Assembly: GCA_033763575.1 (NCBI GenBank)
Contig: JANRKF010000035.1
Span: 75,353 to 139,352 of the forward strand
Reading direction: 5' to 3'
Source of the DNA: JANRKF01 sp033763575
GTDB lineage: Bacteria > Pseudomonadota > Alphaproteobacteria > Rickettsiales > SXRF01
DNA length: 64,000 nucleotides
Positions within the stretch are counted from its first letter, which is position 1, and the number at the start of each line of letters is the position of its first letter. Made by a program: the position numbers and the translations under genes. Below the pieces are notes generated by a model. The model was not told the origin of the DNA. It ran no database searches and was given only the letters and a program-made list of their open reading frames with translations. Below, in pieces: positions 18,536 to 25,007 of this stretch.

Positions 18536-18826
18536 AATTGTCTCCTCTCGTTATAATTCAAGGAAACGCCCCTTCTGTGTGTCACGGAAGGGGGTAAACG
18601 CATTTTTTTTCATTTTTTTTCACCGCCGTGCCGCCCCGGGTCGTAACCGGCTGTAGTATAAGGTTTATGGCGGGTATGCCCTGCGGCGGATCGCTCTACG
18701 CGTGACCGGGCGCTAGATTTTTTCCGGCCCATCCTACGCTCGCAAGTGAGCTTCGGAGGGCACTGCTTCGCCCAAGTTGTCGGCCTCCGCATGGCTGCGC
18801 CACGCGTAGCCCGTCAGGGCGAAGGG
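18536..18826. other. Gap between tail-like genes and tRNA-Ile; no gene seen
   Basis: This 291-bp stretch begins with a hairpin/T-run (CCCCTTC and GAAGGGG around 18570-18595, then a T8 run). A related sequence of about 34 bp recurs at 43694-43728. The rest is GC-rich with no convincing coding signal. A 60-codon frame at 18610-18792 on the minus strand is Arg/Lys-rich and unconvincing. I see no integrase or attachment repeat. Confidence 0.5.
18576..18609 (+). repeat. Dispersed 34-bp repeat, copy 1 (GTCACGGAAGGGGG core)
   Basis: TGTG(T/C)GTCACGGAAGGGGG, then TAA(A/C)CGCATTTTTTT, is shared with 43694-43728 with two substitutions and a one-base indel. With the CCCCTTC just upstream this copy also forms a terminator-like hairpin. 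Confidence 0.6.
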
Positions 18827-18903
<77 letters not shown>

Positions 18904-18920
18904 CACTTTAAATTTCGCTC

Positions 18921-18956
18921 AGATAAAAATAAAAAATGTGATTTTTATTTTTATCT
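18921..18956. terminator. Perfect 15-bp AT-rich palindrome
   Basis: AGATAAAAATAAAAA (18921-18935) and its exact reverse complement (18942-18956) surround a 6-base loop. It lies just upstream of tRNA-Ile and 134 bp past the diguanylate cyclase stop on the same strand. It may end that transcript or mark the tRNA promoter region. The stem is almost GC-free, so it is a weak classical terminator. Confidence 0.4.
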
Positions 18957-19089
18957 TGGGCGCCGCTTGGGCTGCGCGGCTCAACGCCGCTAGCCAACGT
19001 ATTTTCACCAGTAGTGTTGATGAAAGAGCGCTGGTTTTAGTCGCTCGCGGGCAAAAGTCAAGATTTCTTCTAAAAGAAGCGCAAATTCC

Positions 19090-20112
19090 CTATGATTCGC
19101 GGGTGACGCGGTTGCGGCCCAGCCGTTTGGACTCGTACAGGGCCTCATCCGCCCGTTTAATCAGCGCCGGGATGTCGTCCACCCCGTGGCGGTAGCGGGA
19201 AATACCGAGCGAGACGGTGATCTGCCCGAAATTCTGCCCGGTATCCTTGCGTTTCAGTTCTTTGTTGGCGATCGACAGGCGAATGGCGTCGGCGACGCGC
19301 ATCGCGCCATCCATCGGTGTCGAAGGCAACACCACCACGAATTCCTCGCCGCCGAAGCGCGCCACCACGTCGCGGCCCTTGAGCGAATCGGTGAGCGTGC
19401 GCGCCACGATTTTCAGCACCTCGTCGCCGAGCAGGTGGCCGTAGGTGTCGTTAAATTTCTTGAAGTGATCGACATCGAGCATGATGAGGCACAAATCCGC
19501 CCGCTGCTCCTGCATCGTCGCCATATATTCTTCCAGCATGCGCTCGAAGGTGCGGCGGTTGAACAGGCCGGTCAGCCCGTCGCGCTGCGCCTCCGAAGTC
19601 ACCTGCTGGAGATTCTGGCGGAGCTTGTCAATTTCGAGCTTGGATTCCTCAAGGCGCTGGTTCATCTGCTCGCCGCGCTCTTTCAGGTTAACCGTGGCGC
19701 CGACCAGCTCTTTGATGATGTCCTTCACATCGGCATCGCCATAATCCTTGCTGATGGTCTCGATGTAATGTCCCAGGTCTTTATTGTAATCCTGTGTGTC
19801 GCCGCTGAAATCGCCCACCGCTTTCAGCACATCCTTGAGCATTTTCTGGGCGGTGATGGCCGCGTCGTCGACCATTTTATTATTACGGTCGGTGACGAAA
19901 AAACGCTGGTAGAGCGATGCATTCAAGCTGACCGTGAACGGTATTTTCTGCGCGATCACCCGGTCGATTTCTTCTTTCAGGCTTGCATTCTTGCCCGCCG
20001 CATAATGATACCAGACCGTATAGTTCTCTGGGGTCGGCGGAATGCGGTGGGTTTGCAACAAACCTAAAGAGGCGGTGGCGAGGGCCTGTTCGATATCTTT
20101 TGCTTGGTTCAT
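19090..20112 (-). CDS. Diguanylate cyclase (GGDEF domain)
   Basis: A 340-residue protein predicted to make cyclic di-GMP. The N-terminal 170 residues are helical (MNQAKDIEQALATASLGLLQ...), followed by a coiled coil (about 150-185). A GGDEF domain follows: RDGLTGLFNRRTFE, LDVDHFKKFNDTYGHLLGDE and the active-site RFGGEEF. No transmembrane segment is seen, so it is cytoplasmic. An RxxD inhibitory site is not evident. The longer upstream frame is rejected because ATG at 20112 begins the conserved part. The neighbouring methyltransferase ends 19 bp upstream. Confidence 0.92.
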   Translation of the reverse strand: MNQAKDIEQALATASLGLLQTHRIPPTPENYTVWYHYAAGKNASLKEEIDRVIAQKIPFTVSLNASLYQRFFVTDRNNKMVDDAAITAQKMLKDVLKAVGDFSGDTQDYNKDLGHYIETISKDYGDADVKDIIKELVGATVNLKERGEQMNQRLEESKLEIDKLRQNLQQVTSEAQRDGLTGLFNRRTFERMLEEYMATMQEQRADLCLIMLDVDHFKKFNDTYGHLLGDEVLKIVARTLTDSLKGRDVVARFGGEEFVVVLPSTPMDGAMRVADAIRLSIANKELKRKDTGQNFGQITVSLGISRYRHGVDDIPALIKRADEALYESKRLGRNRVTRES

Positions 20113-20131
20113 GGCGCTTTTTGGTTTCGGT

Positions 20132-20764
20132 TTATTTGCGTGGTTTGATGCGTCGGTCCCGTTTATATACCCACACATGCGCGGGGGGAAGATTGGAGAT
20201 GATAAATTTTTTGCGCTTGCCGTAAATGCGCAGGCTGCGCCAGCGGTTCTGCGGTATCGGCGATCTCGGGGCATAGGTGAACTGGATCAGTACGCCGCCC
20301 TTGCTGATGGCGGCGGCCATTGCGCCCTCGATTTTGGTGCGGATGCCGTTCGGCATCGAAAGCAGCGGCAGGCTGGAGACCACGGCGCAGACCTCGGTGA
20401 TGCCGCGTTCTGCCAGCAGGTCGGCCAGATCGATGACATCGGCGCGCAGGATGTTCAGTGTGGGGAATTCCGCATGCAGCACCGCGAGCAGCTTCGGCTC
20501 GCGCTCGATAACCAGCAGGCGCTCCGGCGGCACATGCGCCTCCAGCAGCGCTCGCGTGACCGGGCCGGTGCCGGCGCCGAGCTCAATAACCATCCCCTCT
20601 TTGTGAAGGTCTATCTGCCGGGCCATGGCGCGGGCCAGACCTTTGGAGCTGGGCGTCACCGCGCCGATCTTAAGCGGCGCACGTAACCAGGCGGCCAGGA
20701 ACATCGGGCGTTGTTGCAATGTGTTGCGCGCAGGGGTGAAGAAATGTTTGGGCTTGCTTAACAA
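20132..20764 (-). CDS. Class I SAM methyltransferase, phospholipid N-methyltransferase (PmtA)-like
   Basis: About 210 residues. The core has PLKIGAVTPSSKGLARAMA, then the SAM motif VIELGAGTGPVTRALLE, LLVIEREPKLLAVL and VSSLPLLSMP. These are typical of bacterial PmtA-like enzymes that methylate phosphatidylethanolamine; the substrate is inferred. No ATG precedes the conserved start except at 20704, which trims it. I chose a TTG at 20764, just downstream of a TATAAT-like box. The start is uncertain. The frame runs further upstream but overlaps nth antisense. Confidence 0.75.
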   Translation of the reverse strand: MLSKPKHFFTPARNTLQQRPMFLAAWLRAPLKIGAVTPSSKGLARAMARQIDLHKEGMVIELGAGTGPVTRALLEAHVPPERLLVIEREPKLLAVLHAEFPTLNILRADVIDLADLLAERGITEVCAVVSSLPLLSMPNGIRTKIEGAMAAAISKGGVLIQFTYAPRSPIPQNRWRSLRIYGKRKKFIISNLPPAHVWVYKRDRRIKPRK

Positions 20765-20821
20765 TGCATCGTTCCGGTTTAGAGTTTCTATTACCAGCTC
20801 CCTATTATATACACGGTAGCT

Positions 20822-21478
20822 ATGGCAGATAAATCTATGCAATTGGTTAACATGGATGCGATTTTCCGGCGGTTCCTGGAGATGGAGCCGCATCCCGTAA
20901 CCGAGCTGACATTCACCAATGACTATACGTTGCTGGTCGCCATCGTGCTCTCGGCGCAGGCGACCGATGTCGGCGTCAACAAGGCCACGCCCGCGCTTTT
21001 CAAAGCAGCCGACACGCCAAAGAAAATGCTGGCGCTGGGGGAGGAGGGCCTGAAAAAGCACATCAAAACCATCGGCCTGTTTAACAGCAAGGCCAAAAAT
21101 ATTATCGGGCTGTCGAAAATATTGGTGGAGGACTATGGCGGCAAGGTGCCCACCACGCGGGAGGAGCTCATCACACTGCCCGGTGTGGGGCGGAAAACGG
21201 CCAATGTGTGGCTGAACTGCGCACGCGGCGAGCCGACCATCGCGGTGGATACCCATGTGTTCCGGGTGGCGAACCGGCTGGGGCTGTGCAAAACGAAAAC
21301 GCCCGAAAAAACCGAAGAGGCGCTGGAAAACGCCATTCCCAAAAAATGGAAGCTCCACGCCCATCACTGGCTGATCCTGCATGGGCGTTATGTGTGCAAG
21401 GCGAGGAAGCCGGAATGTTATCGTTGTGTGGTGGCCAAGTGGTGCGCCTTTCCGGATAAAACCAGGGCGCCTAAATAG
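20822..21478 (+). CDS. nth: Endonuclease III
   Basis: A 218-residue DNA glycosylase/AP lyase that removes oxidised pyrimidines in base excision repair. The helix-hairpin-helix LPGVGRKTANVWLN contains the catalytic Lys, and VDTHVFRVANRLG has the catalytic Asp. The 4Fe-4S motif is C-X6-C-X2-C-X5-C (CKARKPECYRCVVAKWC). The gene is divergent from the methyltransferase gene, and their promoters overlap. Confidence 0.97.
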   Translation: MADKSMQLVNMDAIFRRFLEMEPHPVTELTFTNDYTLLVAIVLSAQATDVGVNKATPALFKAADTPKKMLALGEEGLKKHIKTIGLFNSKAKNIIGLSKILVEDYGGKVPTTREELITLPGVGRKTANVWLNCARGEPTIAVDTHVFRVANRLGLCKTKTPEKTEEALENAIPKKWKLHAHHWLILHGRYVCKARKPECYRCVVAKWCAFPDKTRAPK

Positions 21479-22213
21479 CTAAACGTATTCGGCAGGAATC
21501 TTATATTTGGTAGGGCGTTTAATTACGGAGCCGTCTGAGGTGATGATCTGGTCAGGGAACTGACATTCCATCAATGTAGCCTCGCTAAGAATTTTTGATT
21601 CTCTAAATACCTGCCCGCTTCGATTGGTTTTCAACTGTTGTGCGGCCTCCAAAAGGCCATGATTTACCGTTCGGCCCACTCCTAGAGGAGGTGTGATGAC
21701 GGTGGCTTTCCATAAAGGGTTGAGCTGTTTTGCCATGCGTATGGCCGGTGCTATATCAGAGTCATTGGTAATAATAATTGCTTTGTCCACAATTTTTAAA
21801 ATAGCATCTCTTACAATAGCGATAGCCAAATTAACGTCTGATTCTTTTTCTTCGTAGCTTTCCCGAAGGATAAATGTGCCATCTTCGCGTTTGACCCATT
21901 TCATTCCTACATATTTGAATTGCCCTTCTATGAAATGAATATTTCGTTGCTTAAGGGCTGCTATATATGATTTATGCCGCTTTACTTTGCTTTCGGAAAT
22001 ATGCGTAGCAAAAGCCGAGAAATAGTAAATATCAACGAGTTCTTGCCCTTGATCTGGTTTGATATATCTCAATACCAATTTTCTGATATCTAGCCACTTC
22101 AGGAAATGTTTATCGTATCTGGCAATAATTTGTCCTTCTATATTACGCTGAATACACAAATCATCAACGGCATGGTACAAATTATATCCATCAATATAGG
22201 CAGATATTTGCAT
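21479..22213 (-). CDS. NYN domain protein (LabA/DUF88-type PIN-like ribonuclease)
   Basis: About 244 residues beginning MQISAYIDGYNLYHAVDD, the NYN signature with the catalytic Asp. Later motifs are KESDVNLAIAIVRDA and IITNDSDIAPAIRMAKQL, which supply further acidic metal ligands of PIN-like nucleases. The target RNA is unknown. The gene is clearly more AT-rich than its neighbours, which hints at transfer. A longer start at 22327 is possible, but the domain starts at 22213. A terminator-like hairpin lies only 18 bp upstream of this start. Confidence 0.83.
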   Translation of the reverse strand: MQISAYIDGYNLYHAVDDLCIQRNIEGQIIARYDKHFLKWLDIRKLVLRYIKPDQGQELVDIYYFSAFATHISESKVKRHKSYIAALKQRNIHFIEGQFKYVGMKWVKREDGTFILRESYEEKESDVNLAIAIVRDAILKIVDKAIIITNDSDIAPAIRMAKQLNPLWKATVITPPLGVGRTVNHGLLEAAQQLKTNRSGQVFRESKILSEATLMECQFPDQIITSDGSVIKRPTKYKIPAEYV

Positions 22214-22231
22214 GCTGGCCTTAAAAAATAA

Positions 22232-22262
22232 ACCCGCTCCAGACCTTGCGGACGGAGCGGGT
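22232..22262 (-). terminator. Terminator-like hairpin in the NYN gene leader (possible attenuator)
   Basis: ACCCGCTCC and GGAGCGGGT form a perfect 9-bp stem with a 13-base loop. On the minus strand it is followed by TTTATTTTTT. It ends 18 bp before the NYN start, leaving no room for another promoter in between, so it would stop transcripts entering that gene. Confidence 0.65.
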
Positions 22263-22352
22263 GCACTGGGTTGCCCCAGCGGGACGATTGTGTTCTCATT
22301 ATACAATGTTTGTTGAATGGTTTGCAAGCATGTTTATGCACAATATTCGCAC

Positions 22353-22384
22353 ACAACAATTGTTATATATCATAGTATTGTTGT
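22353..22384. promoter_or_regulatory. Inverted repeat ACAACAAT...ATTGTTGT upstream of the NYN gene
   Basis: Perfect 8-bp arms flank a 16-bp AT-rich centre, and the left arm overlaps a 10-bp palindrome AACAATTGTT. It lies between tsf and the NYN gene. The size and symmetry fit an operator over a promoter, but no regulator is identified. Confidence 0.35.
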
Positions 22385-22415
22385 TTTTATCACCGTTTTT
22401 CACAAAGCGCCATAC

Positions 22416-23345
22416 TTAGCCGTTGGCGGCTTTGGCGACTTCGGCGGCGAAATCGGTGGCCACTTTTTCCACGCCTTCGCCTAAGCGGAAGCAGAGGAAG
22501 CCGGTGACGGCAACCGGCTTGCCGATTTCCTTGGCAGCCGCAGCCACCACATCTTTTACCTTGGTTTTGCCGTCGATGACGAAGAGCTGCTCCAGCAGCA
22601 CCACTTCTTCGTAATATTTACGCACGCGGCCTTCGACCATTTTTTCCACCACATCGGCAGGTTTGCCGGAGCTTGCCGCTTGCTCACGATAAACGGCGCG
22701 CTCGCGCTCCAGCCTGTCGGCGGTGATGTGCGAGACATCGAGCGCTTCCGGCTTGGCGGCGGCGATATGCATGGCGATTTGTTTGCCGAGCGCTTCCAGC
22801 TTGTTCAGGTCGCCTTCGGATTCGAGCGCGACCAGCACGCCGATTTTACCGAGGCCGGGGGCCGCCGCGCTGTGGATATAGCTCGCCACATAGCCGTGCG
22901 TTACGCCGATGATGGCGGCGCGGCGCAGGTTCATGTTCTCGCCGATCACCGCAATCGCGTTGGTGACCTGTTCGGTAATGGTGGTGTTTGTCTTCGGGCA
23001 TTTGGCGTTTTTCAGCTCTTCGACATCGCCGATGCTATGGCGCACCGCGAATTCGGCGATGCTGCTGGCGAGTTGCTGGAACTTTTCGTTTTTCGCGACG
23101 AAATCGGTTTCGGAGTTAAGCTCAATGATGGTGCCTTTGGTGCCTTCCACGGCCACGGCAACGAGGCCTTCCGCCGCCACGCGGCCCGATTTTTTCGCCG
23201 CCGAAGACAGGCCTTTTTTGCGCAGCCAGTCGATCGCGGCTTCCATATCGCCGTTGCTCTCAACGAGGGCTTTGCGGCAATCGGACATACCGGCGCCGGT
23301 GGTTTCACGGATGGCTTTGATTTGTTCTGGGGTCACTGTGGTCAT
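22416..23345 (-). CDS. tsf: Translation elongation factor Ts
   Basis: A 309-residue nucleotide exchange factor for EF-Tu. The N-terminal UBA-like part (VTPEQIKAIRETTGAGMSDCRKALVE) is followed by the core motif LNSETDFVAKNEKF and two subdomains. Length and order match the family. The usual rpsB-tsf pair is interrupted here by an unknown gene of 123 residues. Confidence 0.97.
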   Translation of the reverse strand: MTTVTPEQIKAIRETTGAGMSDCRKALVESNGDMEAAIDWLRKKGLSSAAKKSGRVAAEGLVAVAVEGTKGTIIELNSETDFVAKNEKFQQLASSIAEFAVRHSIGDVEELKNAKCPKTNTTITEQVTNAIAVIGENMNLRRAAIIGVTHGYVASYIHSAAAPGLGKIGVLVALESEGDLNKLEALGKQIAMHIAAAKPEALDVSHITADRLERERAVYREQAASSGKPADVVEKMVEGRVRKYYEEVVLLEQLFVIDGKTKVKDVVAAAAKEIGKPVAVTGFLCFRLGEGVEKVATDFAAEVAKAANG

Positions 23346-23367
23346 GGTTTCCTACCTTATTCTAGCG

Positions 23368-23739
23368 TTAACGGGAGTGTGGAGTTGATATAGGGCTATC
23401 TAGCGATTTTTCAATGAACGGGGCAATGCCGACAACGTTGTCTTGTGTGGCCCAGCCATGAATTTCCGCCAGTGTCGGGTTGTTAATAACAAAAAACGAA
23501 GAGGCTCCGACAGTGGCCCGCACATGCGGTGTGCGTTCAATGCGAAGCGCCGAGTCCTCAAAGGACGAATGGAGAATCCGATCCTCAGCTACACCCAGAT
23601 CGTCGGCGGTAAAACCTGCAACAACCTGAATCCTGACGGGAGTTGCCAGTATATGGTCGCTATCCATATTCGCCATGAGCGAAAGGATCGCAGGTGTTAG
23701 TTTGCCTTGTTCCCGAGTGCTGAGAATCGGAGTTCTCAT
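23368..23739 (-). CDS. Hypothetical protein between rpsB and tsf (123 aa)
   Basis: It begins MRTPILSTREQGKLTPAILS. The ATG is 2 bp after the rpsB stop, with AAGG near the junction, and the stop is 22 bp before tsf. Placement and direction suggest it is co-transcribed. No motif, signal peptide or membrane segment is recognised. It could be a real small gene or a spacer that happens to stay open; no homologue is claimed. Confidence 0.5.
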   Translation of the reverse strand: MRTPILSTREQGKLTPAILSLMANMDSDHILATPVRIQVVAGFTADDLGVAEDRILHSSFEDSALRIERTPHVRATVGASSFFVINNPTLAEIHGWATQDNVVGIAPFIEKSLDSPISTPHSR

Positions 23740-23741
23740 CC

Positions 23742-24620
23742 TTACTCTTCGCTTTTCTTGCCGGGCGTTTTCTTTACGGTCACGACCGGGGCTTTTTTGG
23801 CAGGTGCGCCACGGCGTCCTTTGCCTTTTTTCGCTTCTTCGGCGTCTTCGGCTTTTTCTGCCGCCGCTTTATCCATGGCGATCACCTCATGCGAATCGGC
23901 GCGCGCGCCAAGGTCCTGGCCGCTGGCCACCATGCTCGCCTGGATGCCGTCAAGCACCGCATCGGAGATGAGCTGGAGGTAGAGGTTGATGGCGCGGGTC
24001 GAATCGTCATTGCCGGGCACGGGATAGGTGATGCCGTCGGTGGTGCAGTTGGAATCGACGATCGCCACGATCGGGATGCCGAGCTTCTGCGCTTCCTTGA
24101 TCGCGAGGTCTTCTTTGTTTGTATCGATTACAAAGAGCATATCCGGACGGCCGCCCATATCTTTAATGCCGCCGAGCGACGCTTCCAGCTTGTCTTTCTG
24201 GCGGCTCATCGCGAGCAGTTCTTTTTTGGTGAAACCCTGATTCGGGCCATTGAGCTGCTCTTCGAGCTTGCGCAGCGTTTTGATCGACACCTGGATGGTG
24301 TTCCAGTTGGTGAGCAAACCGCCCAGCCAGCGCTGGTTGATGTAATGCTGGCCGCAGCGTTTCGCCGCTTCGGCGATCGGGCCGCTGGCCTGACGCTTGG
24401 TGCCGACGAACAGGATGCGTCCGTTTCCGGCCACCGTATCGCGCACTGCAGCCAAGCTTTTTTGCAGCATCGGCACGGTTTTGCCGAGGTTGATGATGTG
24501 GATATCGTTGCGGACGCCGTAGATATACGGCTCCATGCGCGGGTTCCAACGTTTGGTTTTATGTCCGAAATGTACGCCAGCTTCAATCAGCTCGCCCATC
24601 GAGAATGCGGGTAGTCCCAT
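23742..24620 (-). CDS. rpsB: 30S ribosomal protein S2
   Basis: A 292-residue S2 with the family start MGLPAFSMGELIEAGVHFGHKTKRWNP and RQRWLGG-like NQRWLGGLLTNW. The DMLFVIDTNKEDLAIKEAQKLGIP and DSNCTTDGITYPVPGNDDS blocks are also present. A basic/Ala-rich tail of about 45 residues (KKGKGRRGAPAKKAPVVTVKK) extends beyond the E. coli length, a common alphaproteobacterial trait. An AAGGAC site precedes the start. A long palindrome lies in the 5' region. Confidence 0.97.
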   Translation of the reverse strand: MGLPAFSMGELIEAGVHFGHKTKRWNPRMEPYIYGVRNDIHIINLGKTVPMLQKSLAAVRDTVAGNGRILFVGTKRQASGPIAEAAKRCGQHYINQRWLGGLLTNWNTIQVSIKTLRKLEEQLNGPNQGFTKKELLAMSRQKDKLEASLGGIKDMGGRPDMLFVIDTNKEDLAIKEAQKLGIPIVAIVDSNCTTDGITYPVPGNDDSTRAINLYLQLISDAVLDGIQASMVASGQDLGARADSHEVIAMDKAAAEKAEDAEEAKKGKGRRGAPAKKAPVVTVKKTPGKKSEE

Positions 24621-24644
24621 ATTTTTAGTCCTTTTCCAGTTAAC

Positions 24645-24788
24645 GTCGTACCCACAAAATCTACTATGCCTTGCTGCAAATAACGGTTCGCTGCGCTTCC
24701 GCTACGCATGTATTCAATATACATTTGCGTTGCGGTTCTTGCGAACCCGTCATTTTCGCTAGCGGCCTAGCGATTTTGTGGGTACGAC
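24645..24788. repeat. Long intergenic palindrome, copy A
   Basis: A 144-bp imperfect hairpin. The outer arms GTCGTACCCACAAAATC (24645-24661) and 24772-24788 pair perfectly over 17 bp. Inner arms carry CTATGCC/GGCCTAGC and GGTTCGC/GCGAACC, and the centre is ATGTAT-TCAAT-ATACAT. It lies in the 5' region of rpsB. Confidence 0.85.
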
Positions 24789-25007
24789 TTGCCTCGATCA
24801 CTGCGTGCATCCCCATTTTATAATTTTGAGGACACTGGAGGGGCTATCTGCGCCGCAGACTTCCCAACAATGATCTGTGAATTTCTTTCCTGAACCATTC
24901 AGAAAAGAGCGCGCTTTCTACAGCATTTTCCGCGTCCGCGCAAGAAAAAAGGAAGTAAAAACGGATTTTTAAATATCAACGGGTTATGGCAACGGGTTAT
25001 GACCGGC
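24789..25007. other. rpsB upstream region, no gene seen
   Basis: Between copy A and the stop of the next gene there is no supported ORF. This stretch should contain the rpsB promoter on the minus strand. A TATAAAAT-like box near 24815-24825 is a weak candidate. Confidence 0.4.

Noticed and set aside
18610..18792. 60-codon basic frame near tRNA-Ile
   Set aside because: No ribosome site, extreme Arg/Lys content, and the region looks like tRNA-adjacent non-coding repeat sequence.
20765..21382. Upstream extension of the PmtA-like methyltransferase frame
   Set aside because: It is antisense to nth over its whole length and has no conserved sequence. The methyltransferase domain starts near 20764-20704.
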